64,000 nt of DNA from Pyronema omphalodes (lineage: Eukaryota > Ascomycota > Pezizomycetes > Pezizales > Pyronemataceae). The stretch spans positions 1 through 64,000 of the forward strand of contig JAJJXM010000104.1 in the NCBI GenBank assembly GCA_024516155.1, given 5' to 3'. A program made the position numbers and the translations under genes. Below the pieces are notes generated by a model. It was not told where the DNA came from and searched no databases. It worked only from the letters and a program-made list of their open reading frames with translations. This document shows positions 1 to 12,742 of this stretch, piece by piece; position 1 is the first letter of the stretch, and every line of letters begins with the position of its first letter.

Positions 1-1
1 A

Positions 2-744
<743 letters not shown>

Positions 745-1919
745 TCACTGGGTCCTGGTTAATGCAAGGTCTGCGTTGTTTTATGAATTGTGTTGAAGAC
801 TGCGTATAAATTGGCTAATATCTATGCGGTCCAGAGAGAAGTGGCTGAAGTCTGAAGATGTGGTGGGGTGTGGGTGGATATGTGCGACAGTCGAAAGTGC
901 GGGGATCGAAGATATATATGAACTTGCAGATTTGTGTCTGTCAAGAAATGGATTTGGAAATGGGAAGAAGTCTTTTTTTTTAAGGACGGTGGCTTGCTGC
1001 GAAAAGACTATTTGCGGTGAATTTCTTATGATCCGTCGTCAGAGTGCAATTTTCGGACCAGAGCTCTCCTCTGATATATATTTCTCAAACTCCGGATGGA
1101 CAACCCTTGCTAGCTGCGAGATGGTGGTGATGGTCCTAACCTGCTAACCTGCTATGCTGCGCATCCGCCTGGCTCGCATCCAACTTGCTCCACAACAGCA
1201 TTTTCTGGGATTCTAGAGCGGCGCTGCAGCTGGCTGAGCTGGGGCCGACCGACAACCGACTGACATCTGATCTGCGGGCCGAGGGGTTTAGCGTGTGCGT
1301 GTATGACGAACGGAGGTGTGGAGAGAGTTTAGGTGAGAGACACACAGAGGGAGACAGAGTTGTGTGCACAGTGCACGGGTGCTGGGGAGCTCAGCTTTTT
1401 TTTTTTTTTGGCACGCGAACAAGTTTGAAGCTCGGAACTTGATCACGAACCTAGGCATCTCAGTCAGCGAAGGAAGAGAGATACGCACACCGCCGACTGT
1501 CAGAAGATTATGACAGCGAGATGCCCACAGATACGTATCGGCTACCATCTTCTGTTTGTTACCTATCTTATAGCTCAGCTTTTTGACACTGACAGATAAG
1601 ATATCATCTACACTACAGACTCTCTACTCTTTGAATATCCAACCGCTTCTCATCTTCCGCGATAGAAAATCGAGCTTCTGTGCAGCGATAGGAGAACAGC
1701 ACTCCACATCACATAGCAGACGACTGCGGTCTTTCTCTAGATACATACATGAGATACATACACATCACGACACGTGAATGTAGACATAGCTCGGTGCTCT
1801 TTTCAGATGCAATTCGGAATAAATGGTGACAACACATGCCTTAGTCAATTTAGCCACAGAGTTCCCCCGACCTCTGCACCCCAGAAACACAACGAAGGGG
1901 GGAGGGAAGGGGAGGAGGA

Positions 1920-1933
1920 GGGGGGGGGGGGGG
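1920..1933 (+). repeat. Poly-G run (about 14 G)
   Basis: An uninterrupted G run follows a GGGA/GGAGG-rich purine stretch that begins near 1897. Such runs are prone to replication slippage and read error. Confidence 0.85.
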
Positions 1934-3616
1934 ATCGAGATGGGTTAAGCAGCGCGAAGGAGCACGAAGCAGCGAGCGAAGAGCAACGCGAGCCAACCAC
2001 TCCAACCCCATCATCCAAATCGAGCTAAACCCCCAGCTCCAAAACGCTTCTGAAAATACCGCAAGGTGAGACACACAGACATGCTTCATGATCCGATGCT
2101 AGTCGAATCGACTCTGGGGACCGAGTTTCTACGAACAAAGTCCGGGGAGAGCTCGCAGATCCCAAAAGAGAGCATACACCATACATACACCAGAAGTTCC
2201 AAGCAGAATTCCACACCATCTCCTATTTTGGTATTTCTGGAGCTCCTCTTTTCGCTGAAGCTACTGCAGGCACAGGTTTTTTTTTTTTTGCAGTGCTCCC
2301 CATGAACCCAGCTCTCATGACACCCCATGTCTCCGGCTTACCCCCGAGTATAGGGAGAGAGGGAGTTTTAAGCAAAACAATAGTGGATCCCCGGAATTTC
2401 TTTTTAGGTATAGTAGCATAAAAACAGGGATCCTAATGTCGATAAAACAATTTTAACAAAAAAATCGACGAAAGAGAAAAAAAAGACCCCACAATTAATC
2501 ATACCCGGAGCATCATCGTCCGCAACAAGCTTGAATTGGATTTCTGAAAAGCTCGAACCAAGACGAACTCGGAACACAGAATTACAACCGCCGTAGCCGT
2601 GATCTGCAGAAGGGGTTCAAGGATTCAAATGCCTCGGTCTAAACCCTTCTCGTATCACCAAGGACAAAAAAGATACAATCGACGTCGCACCAGTACGGTA
2701 GCAAATTCCATGAAGCTCCAAGGCGCCGAAGCCAAAGGCAAAGCCAGGCGAAGGCGAAGACGAAGACAAAGCCAGGCAAATGCAAAGCCAAAGGAAAGGG
2801 TTAAAGAAAAGCAAAGAAAAGAAAAGCAAAGAATAGATCTGAAGCCGTCCGAGACGGTGAAGTTCCAACGTACACCGCCGTTGTCGGACAACCCTGATCC
2901 TATAGTTAAGGGCATCTAACCAAAAATTAGCAATCCTACCCAGTTCCTAAGATGTAAGTTCCTCAGTTCAAATCATCAAAAAATCCAATGTCGATCAGAC
3001 CTTCATCATATCATCATCAAAAGAAGTTCAAAGTTCAAAACCCACCGCCACGGTGTCAATCCTCCGAAGCATAGTCAGCCAGTCAATCGAAACCAAACCA
3101 AGAAAAGAAAACAAGTCAAGTATCTGAGAGCGTAACGTAAAGCAAAGTAAAGTTTCCTGGGGCAGAAGGGGGTGAGTTCACGGTCCGCCGAGGAAAGCGC
3201 AGAACTCGGAACCCAGAACTCACTTCTCCTCTCCGGACGGGAGCTTAGCCCCAGACGGCCCACCCCAGACTCAGGCCACGCCACACGCCACGCCACGATC
3301 TCTAGTCCGCCATACTCGGGTCCGTGTAAGGTCCGTGTATATGGTAGCGGACCTGGACCTATGGTATCCCAGCATAGCATAAACGATCTCGTATAGTACT
3401 CCACAAAACGCTTATAGAATACTTGTTTTGTGTTAGCTCTGTTTTCTTCTGTGTGAATTTTGTTTCGTTTGGTGCACGGATGTTGCGGGCGATGCGAGCG
3501 GCGGCGATGTGGACTATGGGGCTATGTTTGGGGCGATGGGGCGGACTGAAAGATAGTCGGACAGACAGGGGGAACTATAAGCATACATGCCGCGGTATCG
3601 AGAGTTGTGAGCCGAG

Positions 3617-3723
3617 ATACAAGGAGATGAGAGGAGATAGAGAAAAGAGAAGCGGAGATGAAGAAGGTAGAGGAGAAGAAGGGGGAGATGGAGATGATGA
3701 TAATGGAGATGGAGATGGAGATG
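3617..3723 (+). repeat. Purine-rich (GAGATG)n-like microsatellite
   Basis: Almost pure A/G on the plus strand, with degenerate GGAGAT and GAAGAAG units that end in several consecutive GGAGAT hexamers around 3702-3722. It reads as acidic or basic low-complexity peptides in different frames and is not a gene. Confidence 0.8.
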
Positions 3724-3965
3724 AACTGCGCACTTTTACCCACAGCGCCATTGACTGACTTGTTTACTTGTTTACATACATTTGAGGCTCCTGACGAAAA
3801 GGAGCAACACAACGAAACTTCTATGGTTCAATTATCGAAGGTCGAAACAAGAAGCCAAAAACAAAACAATAACAAATGATTCAGAAATCGCGAGTTTGCG
3901 ATATTTTCTTTGCATCTTTTTTTTTCCTTCATAAGATGATACACATAAAATATGATGTAGTAAAT

Positions 3966-3993
3966 TGGTTTCCGTTGGTTTCCGTTGGTTTCC
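3966..3993 (+). repeat. 10-bp direct repeat, about 3 copies
   Basis: The unit GGTTTCCGTT recurs head to tail nearly three times without mismatch. It lies in AT-rich non-coding DNA. Confidence 0.8.
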
Positions 3994-4564
3994 GAATTCC
4001 TATATTCTTTACTTTTTCATTTTCCATCATATTTCATCGTTGTTCTGACGTAGAATCATTTCATGTATTCATGCATCAAGACCCATCAATAACATTAACC
4101 TAAAATCTCCCCGAGTACATAGATCAATTAACTCAGATAACTGAGGTATTTTATCATCATTACTTCATCATCCAACTGCATCCATCGAAACAAAAGTAAC
4201 AATATCAACACAGCAGATCTAAATTTCACCATCCAGATATCAGCGCTTATGCTATGTTGTGTATATACCCACAACCAAGCCAATACTGGAAGCTCCATAT
4301 ACAGTTCTGAGTGTAGGGTATAACCTATGTACCCATTCCTTTCCAGCCTGATACCTACAGATATGCAGACAGACATGCGAGCTCCATAAAAGCCTCTCCC
4401 GTCCGATGATTCCCCGAAAATAGAAGGTGATTGTTTTGATTACATATTGTGAAATTTGGTATGGACATACAGTGGGTTTGAATTGGAATTAGGATTGGAA
4501 TTTGGCAGATGCGGTATGGGGCATGCAGCGGAGGGATATGGAATGAGGAGCGGAGGGATTGACC

Positions 4565-4581
4565 GGGGGGGGGGGGGGGGG
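4565..4581 (+). repeat. Poly-G run (about 17 G)
   Basis: The longest homopolymer seen in the window, inside a G-rich purine patch (about 4500-4640). It could form G-quadruplex structure and may vary in length. Confidence 0.85.
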
Positions 4582-5879
4582 CGGAGGAATATAGGGAGAA
4601 TTGACGGCGGGTGAGATCGGGGGTTATAGGGCTAGTTGACGGAGGATAAAATGGATCTATGCATGTCTACCTTTCTATCCATCCAAAAAACACTCCAAAG
4701 TATCAATCCCCGGACGATTACCTCTATCCTTCAGAGCCCTTATCCGTGAAATCAATCGGACCAATTCCCCTTTCCCCATTTCCCATCAAGTTGTCAACTA
4801 TGCAAGACATCTTTATTTAGCTAGCTTTAGAAAACCACGGAAGATTTCGGCGTGTGCATACAGCAAGAAAGTAAAAAAATCAAAGAAAGTTGCTATGCTG
4901 GGTAGGTTGGTGATCGATGGTAGACGTACGAGAATCGTCCGTATACCAGCGTACCATTATGCATACATAGCTAAGGAATATGCACCCCGTACTTGTCAAC
5001 GTTACGGCCGTCAACGCCCGCCGGGGTACGCCAAGAAACATCAAAGACCGCCAAAGTTCGCCAAGCAACCCCAAGCACTCGCTAAAGACACCTACAGACT
5101 TACACGGTACCCCAGACCCGAAGCCAGAGAAGCCAGCGTGTGTCGCCAGCACCAGTTGAAACCAGACCCGAAACCAACACGGAACCAACGAAACCATCTT
5201 CCCATCTTCCAGACCATGTCAAAGTTCAAACCAGACCAGACCATACCATGCCATCATAACATGGAGCCGATTATGGCGCCATCTATGTAAGCTCCTCCAG
5301 GCTCTTCCACCAGCAACGAGTAAACGATCTAGCGATTCACCGATCTAAATCTTCTCATTTAAGTAAATTTGCCGAGAGTTCTTAAATCCGGAGTTTATGC
5401 ATGCTGTGTATGTATGCATGCTACATGTGGTGCTTTATGCATGGTACGGGTGGCGTGGCGATATGCCATGGTGCTGTACATACGATATGCATGCTACATA
5501 CGGATGTTACTCATCCAGATGGTGACAAGTACGTATGTGCCTGTATGTAAAAGGTTCCGTTCCCCAAATTTCGGAACCCCCGGATAAATTGAAAAAAGTC
5601 TGGGGTACATAGACGAAGATGTTAGGGTGGGTTAACCGGACCGGGAGATGAGGCAGTTCCGTAGGTCCGTAGTCCGTAGGTTCCGATCGGTTGGAAGGTC
5701 GTGTGGTCGTGTGAGGTGATGTATACATAGCATGTACAGGCATAGGATGTATGTACATAGAGGAAAATGAGATGGATACTTGGAACGTGATGTTAATATC
5801 CAGTGAAAAAATTATCAAGACAAGAAATAGACAGGAGTTACGTAGCCTGTGGGTTTCTATGCTTGCGGATGCTTTCATA

Positions 5880-6010
5880 GGTTTCGCTATGCTTCCCTAT
5901 GCTTGCCTATGACTCTGTATGACTCTGTATGACTCCATATGATTCCTTATGGTTCTCTATAACGGTTCCCTATGAGTCTATGACTCCCTATGACTCCTAT
6001 GCTTTCCATG
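5880..6010 (+). repeat. Degenerate CTATG(A/C)CTC-type tandem repeat
   Basis: Short units such as TATGACTCTG, TATGACTCCC and TATGCTTCCC follow one another for about 130 bp, then grade into a CCCCATACTT-rich pyrimidine tract up to about 6100. This is simple-sequence DNA. Confidence 0.65.
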
Positions 6011-7730
6011 ATTTCCCCATACTTCCCCGTACTTCCCATACTCCCGCACGCTTCCCCTTACACCCCATAATCCCCATACCTCCCCATACTCCCCAAATCC
6101 ATAGTCCCGGCCATCTCACCCATTTCCAGTTACTGTACGATTTGCATCCCATTCCACATGTCACTTTGCGCACATATTCCATCCCGAAGAACTGAAACCG
6201 GAAGAACAGACCTTAGCTTGATGCAAGTAAACAGTAAATTCAGCGGTAGTAGTTACCCCAGATATGAACCAAAAAACAACCTGCCTGCCAGACGAACAGA
6301 CGGAATACAGAGCCCCGAGCCCTGAAGCATGAATCCTGAAGCCTGAAGCCCGAACCCCGGGTTCCGGCTGCGTACATAACAAAACATAACCAACATCTGC
6401 ACCTAGGAAGATACCGGGGAGATCCTGCGAGATCTACATCATCAACATCATCAAAACCATCATCATCAACATCATCTATGCCCACCATACATCATCTAAG
6501 TTATGTATATCCCGCGTCCTTTAATTCAAAAATTAACCAACTAACTGCGTCTGGCTTTTCATTATTCCTTCAGACATCCAGCTGTAAAAATCGTAAATAC
6601 CAATACAATAGTGCTGTGATATTTTGCAGAAACTGGTGGATACTATGAATTTTTTTTTAAAGAAAAATGGTTATAACAGGACTACAATTAAAGCCTCATC
6701 ATTATTTATCAATTATGCTTGTTTTTTTTTTTTTGTTATTTTTATTGCTATGTTCATATGTATGTGCGAATTTAATTCTGTAGATTACGCCATGTTTCTG
6801 ATACATACTATATACCCGCCAAGTATGTTTAGTGTACCAGCACATATGGCGCTATATATCGTCATATCTTTTTCCTTTTTGATTCCGATATTGATGTCTT
6901 ACGTTCCATTTCGTGGGGTCCCGAAGCGTCTCGGACGACTAGCGGAGCGACCGTCAAACTTCACCGGGTTCCAAATACCGACCGTTCCGGACCGAAAGTT
7001 CAAAGCCTTGGGCTATCGGCTAACTATATTTGGTGTTTATATGTATGTATGTCTGGATGAGACAGAAGATCTTGTTACGTATGTACTGTATTTTGTATGA
7101 ATTTTGTGAGCGCGGACAGGGGATGATGGCGGGAAGATTGGGAGGGAATTGTCTCATATTATTGAGTGATTGAGGTTATCATAGTTGTATGTAGTCTTTC
7201 TTGCTATGGATATACATACATTCGTACAATTACCAAATCGGATCGGATAGATATGTGCGATGTGCGATGAAGTCAAGTCAAGTCAACTCAACTCATTTCG
7301 GCTCGGCTGTTTTTTAGTAAACCAGGGCTGCCTAGGCCCTAGAGTTCACCGGGGTTCCCGGGGCTCCTTAGGGTTCCACAGGGTTTAGGGCTTTCGTAAT
7401 GCCAAGATTGCGGCATATATGCTGCGGAAGTTTGATTACTCTCGAACCTCAAGTTTCAGTCGTATCTTGTAATTACATCATAGCGACGGAGGGGAGATTA
7501 TTTTTGAATCTCTATCTCTGTCTCCTCCCCCCGCACCATCCGCACCCCACCGCACCCCAAATTTTCAGTACCATCAGTTTTTGTCAAGATAAGATATCAC
7601 TGATATCATTCTAGGTGTCTCAGTCAATTTCAGTTGCTATCGAATCAACCTTTACCCTACCACCACCACCACCACCACCTTATCCATCTCCCGGCTATCT
7701 TCAGCCCTCGACTTCTCTGTATACGCCTCT

Positions 7731-9198
7731 CTAGAACGGCGGGTTCGCATTCACCAACAACTGCTCAAAATACGCATTAAACCAAGTTCCCGCCTCCGGG
7801 GCTGGTTGCAGCGCATCACTCTTCCCACAATGAAAATCATATCTTGCAGCTGAAGTATCACTCGTCCCATCCGATTCACCACCTGGCTTTACCCATACAA
7901 ACGCATCAACATTTGGATGTCCCGTATTACTCGTCGGTCTTATTCCAAATCCAGTTCCTATTTTCAGGAAAAAAACAATAAGCCATGATTCCTCTACCTC
8001 TATATCTTCAGGAGACATACCTATAGCATTACACCAATCACCTTGTTCAACCTGTCCCGTTGGCTGCTTTCCCGATCTTCCCTGGTCGACAACATGATGC
8101 GAGTCCAACCAACCCTGACCTGCCAATGCAGATACCATAGCCTCCACATATCTCTTCTCATCACAATTTGGGTTGGGGCTTGTATACGATGGGCAAGTTG
8201 CAAGACTCCAGCCGTTATAATTCGCCACATTTGTCGCCAAACCTCTCAGCTGTGGTGGGGATCCTGCATCTTTACGAATTTGCGCAAACAGCTGAGCGGC
8301 GGCAGGAAGGTTCGCAGGCCATCCTAACCAGCCTCCATGACCACCGTCTAGGTACATTGAAACGTTGGGAAGAGAGAGTTGCTGCACTGCATATGCTACT
8401 AGGGCTTTGTAGGTATCTGCAGCTCCGGAGCATTTGGCGACTCCCATGTTGGTGACTAGGTTTGCTAAGGAGTCTGGCTCGATGATTAGGGCGATGGGGA
8501 TATCAGGAAACTCGAGTAAGGAAGCTCGAATGGCGTCGATGTATTCGGTTTTGTAGATTGCTGCACCGCCATTTGCGATTGATAACTCGCCGTTGGATGC
8601 GGCAGCTGCACAGTCACGGTCGGGGAGGTTGTAGACGACGAAGGGAACAATTACGTTTTTTGTACCAGCGGCTTTGATGGAGGAGAGGTATTGCTTGATT
8701 GAGGGAACCTTGGCACGTGTATCTAGCCAGGTGAAGCTGGGGACGTTGGCCACGGAGGCGGCTTTTGTTGCGAGGGCACTTTTGCCTGCTGCGACGAAGG
8801 ACGGGATTGCCAGCGAAGACACCTCGGACGCGTAGTACGGGTTTGCCCATTGAGTTTTGCCAGAGAAGGGGTTTCCGGAATTGGTAGCCGTGGGAGCAGG
8901 TGTGGTACTGCTTTCTCCTCCACTGCGGCTGGATGTGGTAGTAGTGGGAGCGGGCGTAGAGGAGGCACTGCCGGGGATGCATTGAGAGTAGTCTATAGAT
9001 ACCTCAGTTAGAAACCAGGGCAAAAGACGTGATTGACGGATGAAAGAACTTACAGTCGTTAATCTTAGAGCAGGTATAGCCACTGACACAGGTCGTTGCA
9101 CCAGACCAGCCGATACCACCACATTGAGCCCAGGCACCGGATTGTGCGAAGACTTGTTGAGCTCCTAGGAAGAGAGATACTGCGAGGATACTCTTCAT
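7731..9198 (-). CDS. cel6A: GH6 cellobiohydrolase with N-terminal CBM1
   Basis: Secreted processive cellulase that releases cellobiose from cellulose chain ends. There are three exons: 9198-9054, 8992-8021 and 7957-7731, coding 447 aa. Residues 1-18 form a signal peptide. Residues 19-53 are a CBM1 with the pattern [10 protein letters not shown] and NDYYSQC, completed only when the 61-bp first intron is removed. A Ser/Thr/Pro/Gly linker follows to about residue 90. The catalytic domain carries LPDRDCAA (Asp near 175) and [13 protein letters not shown] (catalytic acid Asp near 222). The second intron (8020-7958, 63 bp) splits the segment that joins as CNAIGTGFG; it is a multiple of three and has no stop, so an unspliced reading stays open. 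Length matches fungal Cel6A enzymes. GH6 family is certain; exact specificity is inference. Confidence 0.96.
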
Positions 9199-9272
9199 TT
9201 TGAGGAAGAGGCTGTTTTGTGACTCGAGAAGGACCCTGGATGCTAAAGTTCATGATCAGAGGATATCGACAG

Positions 9273-9279
9273 CTTTATA
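9273..9279 (-). promoter_or_regulatory. TATA box candidate of the GH6 gene
   Basis: TATAAAG on the minus strand lies about 75-81 bp upstream of the GH6 ATG, a common spacing for fungal genes. This is inferred from position and sequence only. Confidence 0.5.
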
Positions 9280-10589
9280 GCTGCAAAATTTCAGCAGTAC
9301 TTCAAGTTCTTCGCTACTGCCGTTATTTGTGGAGTACCTCTCGGAACGTCGGCCGTAAATTTCCGTCTCGGAGGTAGATTTAGAAAAATATTCCTGCGGA
9401 ATGTAGGACCGAAACTCCAGAGTCGTCATTCTTATGTTTAGTGTGATATTGCCCCAGGTCTGTTGTTTGGAGTATGTACGACTTGGCCCCTGAAGCCAAC
9501 AACAACATATCCCCGGGTATTCTGGCCATATATATGCGCGGATAAACTACTTCATAGCTAGATACGGGTGGAAGGAGCGACGGGGCGCGATGCCGTAAAT
9601 ATACCCAGGGGACAGATAAATAAACCGAGATGAAAGGGTTGGCGATGGTGGAAGATGCAGGGTCAAACAGTGAAATTTAGTGTTCCTTGGTGGTGGAGCG
9701 AGGAAGGTTGTCATTCGCGTCGGTACATGACAGTCAGCCCTACGCCAGTGAGCGGTACCGATGACCCGCACGTGGCCTCAGGCACAACCTAGTGCTTCAT
9801 GCGGTGTTAGGACGATTGGTTGGATGCTTCTAAGAAATCGAATACATCTGCATCGTGAGATATCGCATGCCCGCAAATTTCGCCTACTAAACAGCCTCTG
9901 ATTCGGTTCATGGAACTGTTAGAGTTCTCAAGTGTTAGGTCATTTCTGTTCCATGACTATTATCCTTCACCAGGTTACTTGCAATTGCGGTTGAACAGTA
10001 GGCATTTCTATACGGACCTTCTGTAGCCAATCATTCTTTGTTATTTTGTATGCAGTCAAGCTTCAAGGACCGTTGTTTCGTTGATCCCCAGACGAACTGG
10101 GAACTTGGACACGCTAGTGGCCAACAACTTTGATTCGCCGTGGCAACAACCAACTCTCTTCCTCGTTTACAGAAGAGCTTCCACAGATCTTGTTTGGCTT
10201 CCAGAACATCTCAGTGGACCTAAATTTCAGGGTCTCATCCCGCCTGGCCCTGTGAAGAGCCGCACGTGTGCCGTTGCCCGTGGCGATTTGATGACGTCAC
10301 GTGCCTAGCTTCCATAGATCTTGATAATCTTGACCCTCTCTCCCCAGATTTACACAGCCATACTTGCCATTCGCCTACAGGCTATCAAGTTCTCATACTG
10401 AGTCAACATATGACATAATCAATAAACGCCAAGACGAAGGAGTGTTTAAAGCCTACAGCTCCCACGCCTCGATTACAGCTACACCACCAAACAATCCCCC
10501 CCACCATCGCTTACAAGACTTCAATCTTTACGAGTTTTATTCAAGATCCAACCACACAATCACTGCCGGATTAAAATCTAATATTAAAA
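9280..10589. other. Divergent intergenic region between GH6 and eS27
   Basis: About 1.3 kb that must hold the upstream regions of both the minus-strand GH6 gene and the plus-strand eS27 gene. Apart from the sites listed separately I see no gene. A CT-rich stretch near 10333-10345 (CCCTCTCTCCCC) is compatible with the pyrimidine-rich leader typical of fungal ribosomal protein genes. Confidence 0.6.
10292..10303 (+). promoter_or_regulatory. Overlapping CRE (TGACGTCA) and E-box (CACGTG)
   Basis: A perfect CRE palindrome at 10292-10299 overlaps a CACGTG E-box at 10298-10303, about 290 bp upstream of the eS27 start codon. bZIP/ATF and bHLH factors are known to bind these sequences; binding here is inferred. 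Confidence 0.5.
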
Positions 10590-11107
10590 ATGGTAAGAAA
10601 ATTCCCCACACGCTACGCGTGCTTGTAGAAATATCCAGCGGAAAACTTTGAAGTGGCAAGGCAGCACGCGAGCTCGAAAAATGTTACTTCATGTTGCCTA
10701 TGAGCTTCAAACCTCGTGCTACATCTTGCAATAAGCTTATCCAGTTGGAGGATTTGTTTTCAAAGTGCTAATCCATAATTATCTAGGTTCTCGCCGAGGA
10801 TATTCTTAACCCCTCCGTCGCCGCTGAGGTCCGCAAGCACAAGCTAAAGGTAAGTTCCCTCATCCCGCTTCGTGGTGGCACTCAATTTGAGGAGTATCAG
10901 TACCTAACATGTTCCTCATAGACCCTTGTCCCCCAGCCCGACTCCTACTTCATGGACGTCAAATGCCCCGGCTGTTTCGCCATCACGACCGTCTTCTCCC
11001 ACGCCGACACTTCCGTCATCTGCACCAACTGCAACACGGTTCTCTGCCAGCCTACTGGTGGAAAGGCCCGTCTCACCGAGGGATGTTCTTTCCGTAGAAA
11101 GTTGTAA
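10590..11107 (+). CDS. rps27: 40S ribosomal protein eS27
   Basis: Zinc-ribbon protein of the small ribosomal subunit. There are three exons: the ATG alone (10590-10592), 10787-10849 and 10922-11107, giving 83 aa. The GT donor follows the start codon directly, an arrangement often seen in fungal ribosomal protein genes. The joined product reads [20 protein letters not shown], continues through [19 protein letters not shown], and has the C4 zinc site CPGC plus CTNC with the conserved tail [18 protein letters not shown]. Length equals the family norm. Introns are 194 and 72 bp with GT-AG ends. It converges on the GH10 gene, with 242 bp between the stop codons. Assignment is secure. Confidence 0.97.
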
Positions 11108-11349
11108 GCGAACGCATCAACGACGTCACGCATTGTTCGGGTCACGACAACTGGAGAATGTCTGCATAGCCTGGGGCTTGGAGTTTTCTGTTTTGTTTTT
11201 TCTTTTGGGATATAAATCGGTCTTTGGGAATATCGTCATGTCTCTTGGAATATAATTCATTACACCCAACATCAATTTCATTTTCGTGACTGCAAACAAA
11301 CAAAAAAACCTGCCCTCTTCCTTTTCGTAGCTCGTGACCCGTCCCATAT

Positions 11350-12669
11350 CTAGAAACCACTCAACGCCGCATAAGCCCCATCATAAGCCGGTTTCCGGTT
11401 CATATAATCATCAAACAACAACGGCGCATCGAAAGTCGGAAAATAAGTATCCACCCACGAGTACTGTAATTCATCACATCATCAGTGTTCTCCTCTCCGA
11501 ACCAATCTCTCCAAAAAAGACAAAGCCTACCTTATCACTAACCCCCCAAGCCGTAATGCCCACACACCTCTCCACCATCAAACAGCCCTTGAAAACCTTA
11601 TAAAAATCCCCCTGCTGGCTCCTCAGCAAGTCCTGCGTCACCGGTTTCGGAATCCTAATATCCAACTCCGTAACCGCCACATCTACTCCCAACGCCCCTA
11701 GTCTCTGCAACTGAGCCGGAACAGCGTCTACCTGTCCTAATATCAAATGGCTCTGAGAACCTACTCCGTGCACAGGTACCCCGCGGCGTTGGAGTCGCTT
11801 GATTAAGGCAATCATGGCATCGATCTTGGGGCCCGGAGAATCGAGGTTGTAGTCGTTGATGTAGAGCTTGGCATGAGGGTCCACAGAGTGTGCGGTGCGG
11901 AAGGCGAGGTCGATGAAAGATTCGCCGAGGAGGGTGGAGAAGACGCTGGGGCGGAGACTACCGTCTTCTGAGAGGACTTCGTTGACTACATCCTGGTGGG
12001 GGTTAGATTGGGGATTGGAGGATTGGGTGGTTATAGAAAGAGGGGTGGAAAGGGAGAGGGGGAGAAGATGTTGAAACTTCACGAGGAGGAAGAGGGGGGA
12101 TGAGGGTTATATTGAGAAACGCACCCAGGCATATATTTTCCCACGGTATCGGCCAGCAACGTTCTTTATGTGGTTTACGATAACCTCAGTAAGCACATTT
12201 TTATCGGTGATATCATGAACCCACTGCGGTAACTGCGAATGCCAGACCAGTGTATGCCCGCGAATTAGTTTATTATTCGAAGCTGCGAATTCGACGAGTT
12301 GGTCTGAGTTGTTAAAGGTGAAGGCATTTCTTGTTGCTGTTGTCGTGTGTTGAAAATAAAAATTAGTCTTTCATAGATAAACTATAGAGGTAAAATAAAG
12401 CTTCATGATGTTTCGTGGAATTTTTCTTTTTTGAGGGAGGGGGAAGGCTTACGCTCAGTAGATTCCCACTTCATAGAGTTCTCCGGCGTAACACATCCAA
12501 ACTCAGTCTGAAGATTCTGGGCGAGTAGTGTATCATTAAAGGTGTTCGGATCAGTAGCAGCTCCGATATATACTCGTTTCTGAGCTTTCATCTTCTGATC
12601 TAAGCAGCCATGGACGAGCGACGTAGTAGCAAGAGTTGCAAGAGTTAGAAGCAGTGATAGGAGCTTCAT
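11350..12669 (-). CDS. GH10 endo-1,4-beta-xylanase
   Basis: Secreted retaining xylanase that cuts internal bonds of xylan. Four exons: 12669-12453, 12336-12125, 11992-11531 and 11463-11350, 334 aa. A signal peptide covers about residues 1-21. The joined protein has [46 protein letters not shown] and [20 protein letters not shown]. The acid/base Glu is about residue 148 (WDVVNE), completed across intron 2; the nucleophile Glu is about residue 252 (VTELDI). The C-terminus [18 protein letters not shown] is restored across intron 3. Introns are GT-AG with 116, 132 and 67 bp. No carbohydrate-binding module is present, unlike the nearby GH6 enzyme. Length is normal for a single-domain GH10 enzyme. 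Confidence 0.95.
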
Positions 12670-12736
12670 TGTGACGGTGGCGGTGACAGTGAACTTGAGT
12701 TTAAGTCTGCTGCTATGGAGACAGATACTGTGGAGG

Positions 12737-12742
12737 TTTATA
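12737..12742 (-). promoter_or_regulatory. TATA box candidate of the GH10 gene
   Basis: TATAAA on the minus strand lies about 68-73 bp upstream of the GH10 ATG, close to the spacing seen for the GH6 gene. Inference from sequence and position. Confidence 0.5.

Noticed and set aside
2599..2919. 106-codon frame with a strongly basic KARRRRRRRQ segment
   Set aside because: It comes from AAAGCC/GGCGAAG simple repeats. No domain and no intron-exon logic.
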